A stretch of 64,000 nucleotides of DNA, from the NCBI GenBank assembly GCA_944472155.2, contig OX235277.1, positions 17,928,804-17,992,803 of the forward strand, read 5' to 3'. The notes under the pieces are model-generated. The model was not told where the DNA came from, did no database searches, and saw only the letters and a program-made list of their open reading frames with translations. Origin of the DNA: Trichobilharzia szidati. Taxonomy: Eukaryota; Platyhelminthes; Trematoda; Strigeidida; Schistosomatidae. A program made the translations under genes and the position numbers. Shown one piece after another: positions 7,853-20,325 of this stretch (its first letter is position 1; each line of letters opens with the position of its first letter).

Positions 7853-10060
7853 TACAAAGTGAAGTAGGAATTAGAGAACTCAATCCATCACAAAAATTTT
7901 CAAACCGTGAATCATTTGCGAATTCTAAAATATTGTTTAATTGGAAAGGAAAAAACCAACTGATTGTAGATCCTTTTCATGTGATAGAAGTTCAACCGAT
8001 GACACGTTTGTCACATCTTTATCAGGATTCAATGGGAATAGGTTAAATTGAAAGTCAGAGGTACACAACCAAAGAAATTTCAATCTACTATTCCCTTTCG
8101 TTTTATTAAAGGCAGAGCTACAAAAAATAATGAACTTGATTTGGCGAATTACGGAGACATCAGAAAATATATTTGAAGACAATAAGTGGCATCCAATTAA
8201 ACTACATAACTTCTCATTAGAATTGTCAATGTGAGATTTCGTGTTGCGAATGAGATTTGAAAAACACTGTTTGAAATTTGGAAGATCGAAGAGACTTGTC
8301 AAATGCTTTCATGAATGTAGGACTCATTTTGAAACCCTCTGTGAATAATGCAAGAGATCAAAATTAGTTATTCTGAAACGTGACACAGGATCTGGTGTAG
8401 TTGTAATGGGCAGAAGCGATTGAAAAACAAAAATGCTCTCCATCTCTAATGACAGACGCAAATTCATAGCCAATGTTATCAGAAAACTGTGTGGACAAGT
8501 AACTTCTCAATACGTAATACTTGGTGGCATGGATGTTATGGATAGTCAGGAGTTTATTTCATCGAAACCTATGTGATGTGACTTTCAAATGATTCATAGG
8601 GTTGATAATCCATTACGTCCAATTCTATCAATGTGTCACTCTCTTACACATAAATTAGCAGAATGATTAGCCGGTGTTTGAAGACCAGTACGCGATGAAT
8701 TATGTAAGTTTACTTTGAAGGATACAATTCAAACTGTTGACTGTCCTGCGGATTTGAACATTAAAGGTAGGAAAATGTCCTATGCTGATGTTAAATCTTT
8801 GTTCACTGATGTACTATTGGTCAAGATCGTTGATATTCTTAGTGAGTAAATATCTGCTAGTTGTTTTTCACTCCTTTTCCCTTTAACCTATTTGAAAGAT
8901 TGACTTCTATTATGTACTGACAACCGACATTTCACGTTTGAATGTGAACATTTTCGACAAGTGGTTGGTGTTGCTATGGGGAGAACCTTAGGACAATTGA
9001 AAACAGAAAGATTGAGCGAAGAAATATTTTCTTTTCAATTAGATCCTCTTCTATGGCTCTACTCTAATATATATACATTTTAAAACAATTAAGAATGCTC
9101 AATCTTAGGACCATTGTTTGCGGACGTTTACATGTTTAATGTTGACAACTTGTCCTTTGATTTTATTTCTAAATTGCCTTACTACAGGAGATATGTGGAT
9201 GATATCATGTTGATATATGACGATCATGAAGGTTGAAGTGGTCTATTAGATAGACTTAATTCTGTACAGAATGATATAAGCCTTACATGCGAGGAAGAAG
9301 GTGCAACCAGCTTGCACTTGTAGACATACTTCTGAGTCGAAGTGATGAAGCCCACTTGGGCAGGGCAATACACACATTTTCACAGTTTCTGTCAATTACA
9401 GTTTAAGAGAGGCTTAGTGAAATGTCTGTTTCAGAGGATTCAACATATTTGCATGGGTGATGTGATAGAGAAAGAAAATGAGATATTGATGGATACTCTT
9501 GTTGAAAACAGATATACTTAAAAAGTTGAAGCAGGTGTAGGAGTGAATAAATCTTCAGGCCTACGATCTATACCGCCCCTAGGAAAAGTGTTTTCATCAG
9601 GTTACCATAAAAGATGGTAAAAAACAGTAGGCCTTTGAGAGAAAGGTTCTATTCGATCATCCGTAGGACCTGTTATGCAGCAATCTGGCTTTTAATCATT
9701 GAAAAGGCAAAAATACGCCCCACTGCAAATTTCAAATGTGCACAATTGATTATGTCGCATCCCACTTTATTTACCGATTTTGTCCATGTGTGTGGACACA
9801 CAGAAATAGGGAGGAGTAATCGTGCTCAGCATGTCAGGGTAGCAGAGAATATCCTTAAATGGTTAGAAAAACAAATGAATTGTGAGAAATCAATAGACGC
9901 AAGTGGCAGGCTATCAAATTCGTCTACAGCCGAACATCTAATCGAGGTGAACCAAAGGATTGATGTTACCACAGCCTTTATGGTCATCTGTGAAAATGGT
10001 CAAGGGCGCTTACTAAAATACGCAGAGGCTATAGCTATTCAAAAACCTACACCTTCATAA
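7853..10060 (+). pseudogene. Whole but decayed Penelope-like element (RT plus GIY-YIG)
   Basis: Translating through stops and shifts recovers the PLE order. The N-terminal region (7853-8337) is shared with 2575-3060. Then come the RT entry motif LKRDTGSGVVVM (about 8373-8408), HKLAE and AGVxRPVRDELCKFTLKD (about 8651-8720), VKSLFTDVLLVKIVDI (about 8791-8838), VGVAMG (8964-8981), ADVYMFNVDNLSFDF (about 9123-9165), the catalytic YVDD at 9192-9203 within RRYVDDIMLIYDDHE, and thumb residues HFHSFCQLQFKRGLVKCLFQ (about 9378-9440). The nuclease frame 9614-10060 has weakened motifs (EIG for YIG) but keeps AEHLIEVNQRID and LLKYAEAIAI. Many stops make it inactive. It probably represents the element whose fragments lie at 1116, 6394 and 62984. 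Confidence 0.85.
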
Positions 10061-10117
10061 ACAGTTTATTATTTCTCCTACAATTGAAGTCATTTGCAAT
10101 AAAAGTATCAAGATAAT

Positions 10118-12010
10118 ATTGTTATTGTTCCCTTGGGTTCCTAGTGGAACATAGGGCTTCAACTACACGTCTCCACTTGCTTCTGTCTTCTGCTGTACTT
10201 TCCACTTGCATCCATGTTAGTTCATACTGTTTCAGCTCCTCTTCACACGATCTCCTCCATGTCACCCTTGAACGTCCCACTCGCCGCTTCCATTCCAGGT
10301 TTCACTCGAGGGTCTGACGCGCGATGTCACCCTACGGCCTCCTCATCGAGTGTCCAATCCATCTCCACTCTCTCCTGCATATTTGTTGAGCGATTGGTTC
10401 TTGTTTTGTTTGTTCCCATAGCTTCTTGTTTGTGATTCTTTCCGACCATCTGATCTTGAGTATAGAACGAAGACAGTTGTTGATAAAGGTCTGCAACAGG
10501 CTGTTGGAAATATTCTTTGTCACCCGCCAAGTTTCTGATCCGTATAGAAGAACTGACTTGACGTTTGTATTGAAAATCCGAATTTTGTTGTTGATGCTGA
10601 GTGACGAAGATTTCCAGATTGGTTTCAGGTTGATGAATGTGTTTCTCGCCTTCTCGATTCTCGATTTGACATCCTCGTCCGTTCCTCGTGTGGTTGAGAC
10701 AATGCTTCTTAGATAAGTGAATGAAGTAACCTCTTTCAAATCCCTCCCGTTGATGGTGATTGGCGCTGGATGTTGCTGTTGTTGTTGTTGGTTGGTTATT
10801 TTCATAACCTCCGTCTTGTCTATGTTCACTTGGAGTCCTGTCTTTGCTGCTTCTTCGACCAGTTTGTCGGTTTTCGCTTGTAAGTCTTCGATTTTGTGTG
10901 ACATCGAACATCCGCGAAATCCAGCTCTTCTAGGTTCTTCACGTTGGTCCAAGAAATCCCTCTCTTCTCGTTTCTCGCTGTCTGACGCATAATCCAGTCC
11001 ACCACAATAAGAATATCATTGGTGATAATAAGCACCCTTGTCTGACTCCTGTGTTTACTCTAAACGCTTCGCTGAGTTTTCCGTTGTGGATCACTTGACA
11101 TGTGCCGTTGTCGTACAGTTGTTGAATAAGGTTGATGAATATTTGGGGTACGCCGTAGTACTCGAGTAGTTTCCAAATTACTTCGCGGTCAACGCTGTCG
11201 AAGGCCTTCTCAAAGTCTATAAAGTTGAGGTAGAGGTTTGATTGCCATTCCATGCTTTGTTCGATGATGATGCGTAGAGTCGCAATTTGGTCAGGACAAG
11301 ATTTGCCCTTCCTGAATCCAGCTTGTTCTGGTTGGAGTTCTGTATCCAGTGCATCCTTTATTCTCTCCAGGATGATGCGACTCAGGATTTTACTTGGCGT
11401 CGACAGGAGCATGATTCCTCGCCAGTTCTTGCAGAGTCCTAGGTCGCCCTTCTTTGGTAGTTTGACGAGGTAACCTTTCCTCCAGTCAGTAGGCACCTTT
11501 CCCTCCTTCCAGACCTTTTGCAATAATGGAGTCAGCATATCTGCTGTCGCCTCCGGGTCCGCTTTCAGTGCTTCAGGGGGGTATTCCATCTTATTCCAGC
11601 TGCTTTTCCAGCTTTCAGAAGCTTGATTTTATTCAAGACTTCAGCTTTCGTTGGAGGATTGGTGTCAACTTGCAGTTGTGTACGTGCTGTTGTTGGTATT
11701 TCTGGACGGGTTGTAGGTGGTGGTCGGTTCAAGAGTCCTTTGAAGTGGTCCGCCCATTGTTTAATCTGTCTTTCTTCTTTGGTAATTGGGTTCCCTTGGC
11801 TATCTTTTATAGGTTTCACTTGTGTTGATCTCTTCCCGGATAGAGACTTGGTTATCTGATATAGTGTCCTCAGGTCCCTTTTGCCTGCTGCCTTCTCAGC
11901 TTCAGTAGCCAGGTTGTCGTAGAATTGTCGTTTGTCTTTCCTGGCACTCTTCTTCACTTCTTTGTCCAGTGCCGTGTAAGTTGAGCTCAGCGTCTCCTTC
12001 TCTGGTCCGT
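10118..12010 (-). mobile_element. RTE-type non-LTR retrotransposon, 5' truncated, frameshifted
   Basis: Minus-strand reading gives the pre-RT linker (RKDKRQFYDNLATEAEKAAG, about 11950-11890), then the RT: LPKKGDLGLCKNWRGIMLLS, ELQPEQAGFRKGKSCPDQIA, LNFIDFEKAFDSVDREVIWK and TGVRQGCLLSPMI. The C-terminal part has VTSFTYLRSIVSTTRGTDED and RREWRWIGHSMRR. At least four breaks exist: near 11585, near 11015, within the catalytic FADD box near 10915, and a stop at 10332. The endonuclease is missing, so the copy is truncated at about 12010. A glutamine run (QQQQQQ, about 10775-10795) comes from a GTT microsatellite. The 3' end, read on the minus strand, is GAAGCCCTATGTTCCACTAG, shared with other copies. 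Confidence 0.88.
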
Positions 12011-12680
12011 CATTGCATTGAATCATCACTGACATTTGATTTTTTATCCTACAACACACTGATATATCTGGAAATATTAACAATCGAAAATTTGCATTAC
12101 TGAAAAGCATAAATCGTAATTCAATATTTTCGACAGAGCTGTGGAGATGAAACGTGAAATGGGAAGATTATTAGTAAACTAGACAGTAGTTAGTTGAGCT
12201 ACACACGTGCACGTGTGCTGAGTACATTGCGAGTTAATAAAACACCAACAATCAATCGGTTTTGATCATTTCATCAACATCTCCAGACAATTATTGGAAT
12301 TTTGGCAGAAAAAAACTATCAACAAAGTTAAAGACAAGAGAAGAATTACAACGAGTTTCACACTGAACAACCCTTCCATGGCAATCGATGGTGCCATATC
12401 AATTTTACCAGTTAACAGGGAAATACAGACAGTGCGAGCAAAAGTTTACTTGAAAGAATATAAAGCTGACTGAAGATAAACGCAAAAGTCACAGCTGCAC
12501 AAAAGCGAAACTGAACACGTAAAAATTCAGCGTCGTTCAGGTCAATAACTTGAAGAGAAGAAGTCAAGATAAGCAGCAGTGCATATTGATATGACACGAA
12601 TGACGCACAATGTAACCCGGGATCATTCACTGTGAAGACAGACGAAGAAATATTCAAACCGCGTATTAGCTGGGAAAATA
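12011..12680. other. No gene seen
   Basis: AT-rich sequence without a credible coding region. The 108-codon minus-strand frame at 12412-12738 shows no recognisable motif and runs into the dispersed repeat that starts at about 12680. Confidence 0.5.
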
Positions 12681-13705
12681 TACAAGGCATGTGTAAAGGA
12701 CACTGTTCACCTACTAGATAATAATTACTACTAATCAAATAGAACAGCTATGCGTTGAGTGAGGTTAATTTCATCAGCAAACGATAGTTATGGTTATAGA
12801 GTAACGAAATAGTAAACTCATTATAAAAGATCCGTACTACTTACTAATGATAAGTAGCTTAACGTTGAACAGAAATCACACTGAAAGCAAAATGAAGCAG
12901 ATAAGTAGAAAATTTCTAACATCAGTGTGAATTTTTGATAGAAGAAATATTCGACTACGCACTCTTCAGAATAATTCACGAAATTTGTGAGTTGCATAGG
13001 GATGTAGAAATCTGAAGTGCTGCAGGCTACATAAACATTACGCATTAGTGTGTCAATTAGAGTAAGACAGCATTGCTTGTACTAAACCAAGTTAACAGAA
13101 GTTGCAAGTGAGATAATACGGGATCTTGTTCATATGGATATATATATATTATTTCACCTACTCTTGTAGAAATAGTCGCAGAGGTTGTCTGAAAGGAGCC
13201 ATTTTGAAGTGTTAGGGACATCTGTCCATCTTCGATGCAAAGATGCAGAACTCGCTCTTTCAGAAGCACTGTAATATGACGTCATATCAGTACCTGTCAC
13301 ATCATCCTCAGTGACTCATCATTCAGAGTCGCGTACAAAGTGAGCAGATATCTACCAATAACAGTGTGATTGTCAGACTTCAGAATGAATTACTTCGGTC
13401 TGTGTAGCTACAGCAGCAATATAATGTTTCCAGTAGTCACTAATCAGATACTGAGATCAGATGGGAAGTGAAAATGTTTTTGTAAAAGACAATTAATTGG
13501 TTATTTGAAAAGCAAACTCCAGGCTCCCAGGCATTAGCACTGCTAACATATATCTTTATATAATATATCGTCGTGGATAGTCAAGCCCCACTCTCCGGCC
13601 GAGTATCTGTTTTTATCTCAGTACCCTTAAGAACATTCATTGCTTAGTTAATTAAGAAAGTGTCACCAGTAGTATTGATAGTGTGTATTGCCTATCCAAA
13701 TAATC
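12680..13705. repeat. Dispersed 1-kb repeat, copy 1 (direct copy at 32690-33715)
   Basis: Shared landmarks in the same order include CATTATAAAAG, TACTACTTACTAATGATAAG, TTTCTAACATCAGTGTGAAT, CACCTGTCACATCATC/ACCTGTCACATCATC, GTGACTCATCATTCAGAGTC and ATTGATAGTGTGTATTGCCT. Identity by eye is roughly 80 percent with small indels. No protein family could be read from either strand. It may be a non-autonomous element or an old segmental duplication. Confidence 0.8.
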
Positions 13706-14084
13706 CCTAATTTGTGGGTATTTTAAATATGATTTCTTGCTGTGAAAAATGATAATCCTAAACTTTGATTTCAATGGATAGACACATGTAACTTTGCTTA
13801 GTGTATGTGGTGTAAAACATTGAGTGTGTGGTGTGTTAGCGCCTTCCCTTTTCATAAAGCTTCTGAATTACACTTCATAATAATCATCACATGAAAGCAT
13901 CGTTGCATATTCACTATTAAGATAGATTTGATGGTGTTGATGGAACTTCAAGAGATTGTGGTGATTCGTCTATTATTCTCCTGAAGGGATCACATTATCG
14001 TTTTTTCTCCCTTCTTTTCTGTGTTGATTATGTCAGCCTTACTATATAATGCTACATGAATTATTTATTTTTGATTTTTTTTAG

Positions 14085-14265
14085 TTTGATTTCAGCTTGA
14101 TGCCACACCGTATTTTCAGTACAAGTATGGAATTTTCAGCATGGACATCGGTAGCCAGAATTTCGTATGCCGACCATAGATATCGGGTGTCCGTCGGCAG
14201 GGGATGGAACCCCGGACCATGTGCACGGTCGGCGAGAATCCTAACCACTGTGCCAACGACGCAAG
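14085..14265 (-). mobile_element. tRNA-derived SINE, copy 1
   Basis: On the minus strand an A-box-like TGGCACAGTGGTTAGGA (14239-14255) is followed about 30 bases later by a B-box-like GGTTCCATCC (14202-14211), as in tRNA promoters. The sequence continues with an unrelated body ending in GGCATCAAGCTGAAATCAAA. A second copy with the same body lies at 48120-48302. The internal pol III promoter would drive transcription; mobility would depend on a partner retrotransposon. Confidence 0.75.
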
Positions 14266-14351
14266 ATGGAAGCTGCATGAATGTCAACACAATTCACTCA
14301 GTTTGATTGAAACGATGACAAATAAAACGGTGTAGGCTAATTCTTAAGCAC

Positions 14352-16588
14352 ATTAGAAAAACAGAAGAGTTCTTTTCATACTTTTTATCATATTTGTGAT
14401 GCAACTCACGTGTGTGCGACCACGTAAAATGAATGAATCAGTTAGAATCTAGTTGAAGTGCTTTTCCTCGTAATCGTGTCATTCTCTGACCTGGATTGTA
14501 TATTTTCGAATATTACATTATCCGTTGTTCAAGAAGATTCGTACATTCGTTTGAGAAATAGCGATCCTTCGGGTGGTTTGACAGCTCAGTAATTAGCACA
14601 CAGTTTGAAAATTGCATGATGCATGACCAAACTGACAAAGTGACAGTCTTGTCCGCTTCGTCTACTATAGGTTCATTTGCTTATTTCAAAGAAGATTAGT
14701 AAGATTAGACTAAGCCAGCTACTGAGATGACACAGTGAAATATTTGTTTTCTAGTGATTGCTCATCCTGCACAGTTCTCACTGACAATTCAATAATCTGA
14801 GTGAAACGATCAGTTTGTTAAAGAGACAGAGCGAATTAGGTGTGATGCTTCATTCTGAAACCTTGTTAATAAGACTAATTTCACAAAATGCATTGTAGCT
14901 ACTCTTGGTAAAATATTAGTGATAATAATAGTTCCTGTTACTTGGTTGTTCGTCCACGTTGGAAAGGAACAAGAGAGAGTGAATATCCAATTTGATGTGC
15001 TCTGATTGGTAGAACGAAAATTACCATAAAAAGGCACTTTAAACTTCAGGTCTGGACAGTTTTTTCAACTAATCATTCTTTCTCTGAAAATAGAGATTAA
15101 GATGAAATTATCTCGAGTTGATCACGAAGTTTGAGTCTCAGAAGAATAACGGAGAATGAGTCAGAGTGTATTGGGAACACCTTGAATTAAAATCACCAAC
15201 ATATATACTGACGTTCAATGAATGACGATGTTATTTGGGGAACTGAGACTGGTCAATTATCAAATAGGCTACAGATTCACAAGACAACACTTCAATGGTT
15301 ATATCTGGATAAACTGTTAACTCAGGTTAGTCTCCAGAGGGTAACTGAACGCTTTTCGTCTCTCATACGATTAAGATTCCATGAAGAAACGAAAAGCCAT
15401 TCGCAAGTCTGTGTGATTTTTAATAAAACTATCAATATGTATGACGGATATAATGAAGAAGAATATAGCAATGGTGAAATCACTGAAGTCTGCGTTTGAC
15501 GTGAAGTGAGCGACTACTACCAAACACGGTGATGTTCTTATAGGTGGAGAACTGGATGATTTGGAAAAATGTTGTGAGTGGGGAGCGACAAGACAGGACT
15601 GCATTGGACCGATTGGAAGGCTATGAAAGATGTTGATTTCATGGATGATTTATGTCACATGCGACGCGAATTCGATGACATACAGGCGAAAACTAGAAAA
15701 CTGTTGGAATAGGCTGGCTGCAAAGACCTACCAACTAGCATACACAACAAGCAATAATCACCACTATCAGCTGGAGGAACAGGAAAAGAGATCACTTCAT
15801 TGTCTTATCTGACCAGACGACATCGTTTCAACCGCATGTAACGCTTCGCACGGATGAGGGTGTGAAAATCATCCAAGATCACGAAGAGCGATACAGACCT
15901 CATCACCCTAAAGTCAGTCAGGACATCTACTACACTCAGGACAAAAACCAACTTTCGGATTTTCAACACCAATGTAAAGTCAGTCAGCCAGTCATTCAGT
16001 GGATTCTGCGTGTGTTCAGTAGCTTGGCTATCGCGTCACCATGAGCATTTGCAACAGACTGCCACATAATTTCGTCGCCAACTGCTTCTGCACAATAATG
16101 AAAATCAAAAGCTTGACCAGAATAAATCAGCGACTATAATCTCTGTAACGAAAGAACGAAGAACCGATTGCTCAACAAACGTGCAGGAGATAACCAAGAT
16201 GGAACGGACATATGCTGAGGAAATTGTTGGATGACACATTGGGAAGCGAGGCCCAACGCGTCGATAAAATAGGTCTAAGAGATAACCATTTATAATACAT
16301 ACAAATTTACCGCCACTTTCCTAAATAAAAGCTGGTACATACTAGAATCAAACAACTTCAAGTGCATAAAAGCAACAACTATGATTATAGGAAGAAAACG
16401 ACGTTTAAAAAAGGACATCAGTCAAGTGCTATTCATTTCACATTTCAAGAAAAGCTTGATAATCTTCAGCGTTAGTCAAGTCCTCAAACACACGTACTCA
16501 CAGACACACCATCGATTTATTCTGCACAAACACAGTTTAATCCAAGAATAGTTTCCCACTGATGCTGTTCATGAACACAAATGACAAT
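14352..16588 (+). repeat. Left arm of a large eroded inverted repeat
   Basis: Segments of this arm match the reverse complement of 17313-18980 in mirrored order. 14352-14760 pairs with 18540-18980, 15100-15430 with 18050-18440, 16110-16260 with 17545-17720, and 16430-16588 with 17313-17465. Shared words include GATGCATGACCAAACTGACA and CAAGACAACACTTCA. Unequal lengths (about 2.2 against 1.7 kb) show deletions. The arm also carries decayed RTE-like sequence (about 15630-16260). Confidence 0.85.
15630..16260 (+). mobile_element. Decayed RTE C-terminal fragment (left arm)
   Basis: The order of short peptides and nucleotides follows the C-terminal part of the RTE at 10332-10952: a DLCHMRREFDDIQAKTRKLL-like stretch (compare MSHKIEDLQAKTDKLV), then ITPKSVRTSTTLRTKTNFRI-like residues, then CTTGACCAGAATAAATCAGC and GAAGAACCGATTGCTCAACA before ACATATGCTGAGGAAA (compare WRWIGHSMRRP). 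Many stops. It is mirrored in the right arm. Confidence 0.55.
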
Positions 16589-17312
16589 TACTGTGTATAA
16601 CACTGTGTGATATATCAAAAATGAAATCTTATCCATAATAGAGTTATACTCTACCATAGTGCCCAAGTTTTATACTAATATAAATTGATGAAAAACTGAA
16701 AATCACGACACTACTGTCGAAACTAACAAAAGACAATTACAAACAGTGGTTTTAATTAATTATGTGAATGAATAGATAACCAGCAGTCTGGTACCATACA
16801 ATTTAATTTCTCTGTCTTTTGTATTTTACACATTAGAATGTGAAAATAAGGAGCACGTGTAACCTTGATCGGAATCACGATAACAGGTGAAAAATCATAC
16901 GAGAAAAATAAAATTGAATAGTAATAATTTCGATGAAAACAACTCAAACTAAGTCTCATTCTACTCATGAGAAATTTTATTTCTTTCGTAGTGTGATGTA
17001 AACCTAGTATGTTCAGAAGCATATATAGTGGGAAATGGAAACTTCTGATTCTGCGAGTACACACAATCGTGAGTCTGCAAATGCAATCCAAGGTGGTTCA
17101 CTCATTCTTTTGTTATTTGAGTATATAGTGCATTGGACAGAAGTAGCTAGGATTGGCTCCTTCTCCAATCTGAAATATGTTCATGTGAAATGAAGGTTTA
17201 CTTTATGAAGTGAGGGATTGTTGACTTTGGTAACATTTGGAAAGGACAGATTAGTAGAGGTGAACTGTCAGTGACTAAGACTTTTAGGAGATGTGATGCA
17301 TGGAGAACGTGA
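16589..17312. other. Spacer between inverted-repeat arms
   Basis: This is unique sequence except at its left end. 16589-16690 resembles the 3' end of the second PLE family at about 3612-3700 (shared TATAACACTGT and CCATAATxGAxT). The 111-codon minus-strand frame 16756-17091 has no recognisable motif. Confidence 0.45.
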
Positions 17313-18980
17313 AAATTGTCATTTGTGTTCGTGAACAGCATCAATGGGAAACTATTCTCGGACCAAACTGTGTCTGTGCGTACGTGTGTTTGAGGACTTG
17401 ATTGACGCTGAAGATAGTCAAGGTTTTCTTGAAATTTGATATGGACAGCACTCAAAATAAGTGTTCCTATTGTGAAAGATTGCATTGAGACCATATGACA
17501 TCCACTGACTATACGGAATAAATCTATGTTTTCACTCCATTTTTAGCCTGTGTCACTGATGCAATGTATCTGCCCTCGTCGCGTCACTGTCCACTGTGTA
17601 ATCCAACCGTCTTCTCAGCGTATGTCCAATTCATCTTGTTTATCTCCTGCATATTCTTTGTGCAACAGGTGGTTCATTCGTTCGCTGCAGATTTTATTGT
17701 CGCTGATTTATTTTGGCCAGTCATGTGATCTTCAGTATCGAGCCGAATCCGCTGGTGACAAAGACTTGTGACGGTCATTTGCAAATGCTTATGGTGATGC
17801 CCGGGAACTGACTCATATAGCAGAAGCAACTGAATGACTGACTGACTGACTAAACATTGGAGTTGAAATTCCAGAAAGTTGTTCTTCGTGCTGATTGTAG
17901 CAGATGACCATAGTGATTTTCGGGTGAAGATGGTCTGTCTTGCCTCTCTGGATCCTGGATGGTTTACACATCGTCATCTGTGCGGCGTGACATATGTGGT
18001 TGAAACGATGATGGCTGGTTAGAAAAGAAATTGATGTGATCGCTTTCGAGTTCCTCTCATTGACAAAAGTGATCAGTTCTTGTTGTATTTCTTAGTGAGT
18101 CACAGAGACTTCCGAATAATTTCTCGTTTAATCTGAGAATATCAATCGTATGAGAAATGAAAGCGTTCAGTTTATCTCTTGAGACAAACTTGAGTTCACA
18201 GCTCATCCAGACAGATATGACCACTGAAGTGTTGTCTTAGGAATCTGTAGCCTATTTCATGAGTGACTAGTCTCAGTTCTGCGTATAACGTCTTCATACA
18301 TTGAACGACAGTATAGATATGATAGTCCATTTCAGTCAGCACATTCTCAATACACTCTAACTCTTCTTCCATCAAAATACAGAGTCTCATACTGCTTGAT
18401 CAGCTCGAGATAATTTCCTCTCAGTCGTTATGTTCATAAAAGAATAAGTATCTGAAGAAAAGTGTTTCGCATTTGCTCTTGCACAGTAATACCTGCATCC
18501 GTTCATTGAGATTATTGATTTGTCAGTGAAAAGTGTGAATGATAACCAACCAACCACTAGAGAACAACTAAATCACTGTATCATCTCAGTAGCTGGCTTA
18601 GTCGAATCTCACTAGTCTTCTTTGAAATTAGCAACTGAACCTATAGTTGATGAAGCGGACAAGACTGTCACTTTGTCAGTTTGGTCATGCATCATGCAAT
18701 TTTCAAACTGTGTGCTAACTACTGAGATATCAAAGAGCTCTAAGGATCCCTATATCTCAAAACAATGCACAAATCCTCTTGAATAACCGAAAATGCATTA
18801 TTCGAAAATTTACCATTTAAGTCAGAGAATGACACGATTAAAGGGAAAACACTTCAACTGGATTCTCACTGAGTCATTTTTTCGATGTGCTCACACACAC
18901 ACGTCAGCTGTACCACAAATATTGGCGTAGTGTGAATGAATACCTGATACAAAATATGAAAACGACTCTTCACTTTTCTA
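17313..18980 (-). repeat. Right arm of the large eroded inverted repeat
   Basis: Reverse-complement partner of 14352-16588. It keeps a minus-strand frame at 18390-18196 with RLVTHEIGYRFLRQHFSGHI; the left arm encodes the related RLVNYQIGYRFTRQHFNGYI, followed by stops. One arm therefore still shows protein-level conservation. The 17545-17770 part is the 3' coding end of an RTE on the minus strand (EICRRxTRWIGHTLRR-like). Confidence 0.85.
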
Positions 18981-19599
18981 CTCATGAAATCATGAATTTC
19001 ACTGCAAGACTACCACTCATTATTCAACAATTCTGTTATAAGAGGAAGTGTGTTCTTTGTTTTATTTTTCTAAAAGTATCCTCTCATCCAAAACTTTTGA
19101 TATTGACATAGATGAAGACAGAGAGAAATTTCTGTTAGCCGATTGATTACTTTCAATTTTCCCTGCCTCTTCATTACTTCGAGTGTTGTAATAATTGGTT
19201 TACAGTTTGTCTGCATGGTGGAAACATTTGCTCACGCAGGCGCATACAGTTACATTATATGTATACTCAAAGTGAACAGCAATCAATAGCATAATTATTG
19301 CTGAGTGTATTACATTCATGCGAAGGCTTCTATTGTTAGTTGCTTGATGATTTTTCACAGATTCAAAAATTCAATTGAATTCAAATCTTCATTCTTAGAA
19401 TTCGAAGTGCACTTTAACTGATATGATAGCTGTCTTGTCATCATATAACTAATATCGTTTCAGTATTCCACTGACAGCAAACTCTATCAGAATTACTCAG
19501 TCGTTCATTTGGAACAACAATCATTTTTTCGCTGTAAAATGTGAAAATATTATTTAGTCACGTCATCTACATCTTTGATTTTTATCTTGGTCATGTTTC

Positions 19600-19805
19600 T
19601 CCACTTTCCGCTTAGCTAATTTAACTTTGATAACAACGGTAAGTTGAAGAATATGTTCATGTTCAACACCTTCCATATTCACTGTTTATCTTTGCAGCAC
19701 TTGCAGTTTTAGTCGTTGACAGTGCATATATCAACCGGAAGCATCTACCGAAAGACGCTGAACTTCGTCATTCTTCTAGTCAATTTGAGATACGAATAAA
19801 TTTTA
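19600..19805 (+). pseudogene. MEG-like gene B, dead copy of the first two exons
   Basis: This stretch matches genes A and C across the first donor, the small intron and the signal-peptide exon. Three lesions are visible: the start ATG is ACG (19636-19638), the acceptor CCAG is CCAT (19673-19676), and one base is lost in the signal-peptide codons. The downstream peptide is still readable as LAVLVVDSAYINRKHLPKDA. No match to the last exon was found up to 20530. Confidence 0.7.
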
Positions 19806-20325
19806 CATTATCCTAATCTTTTCGAATGTTCTGAACACTGAGTTATTGTTAGATGTTACCATTGTGAACAATCTACTGAGAATTGCTCCTCATTTTGAGC
19901 GGCTTTTATTACTTCGTGTTTTAATAGCAATCTGATAATCTTATATTATTCGTCCTATCTACATCGATGCTTATCGAGGGTGTTCTATTCAAAGAAGTGC
20001 TCACGTGGTCACAAGTAGTTATTATGTCAGTCCCAGTGAAGTGTAATCAGTCTGTGATTTCTGCAACATTTCATTTGATGTGCAATAAATATTTGTCAAT
20101 CTGAGTGAAACAGACACTAGCTACACTAGTATTCCGACATATTTATTTTCAACTGTACAAACACCAAATTATGAATCTTCGTGTGCAATTGCGTGTGTGA
20201 GTTCTAAATGTAATGGACTCTGTGTTTCTGGTGTCTTTCAAGAATTGTGTATCACGTATGCATTAAATGTGTGCATGGTATTTTGTCATCTATTTTGAAA
20301 GAAATCGTCTAAAATCTGCTCTCAG

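Larger units (their letters stand above)
5279..8337. repeat. Large direct duplication, copy 2
   Basis: Second copy of the 1-3060 block in the same orientation. It starts directly after the 3' flank of MEG-like gene A, and at its right end it continues without a break into the reverse-transcriptase part of the PLE at 7853-10060. Copy 2 is therefore the better guide to the ancestral order, because copy 1 switches to another PLE family at 3061. The TAG that breaks the small frame near 405 in copy 1 is absent here (about 5683). Confidence 0.93.

Noticed and set aside
10426..10992. Plus-strand frames of 91-96 codons over the RTE
   Set aside because: Antisense shadows of the minus-strand RTE reverse-transcriptase frames.
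14081..14306. 69-codon frames on both strands
   Set aside because: They are translations of the tRNA-derived SINE and its flank.
16756..17091. 111-codon minus-strand frame
   Set aside because: No recognisable motif, not conserved elsewhere in the window, lies in the spacer of the inverted repeat.
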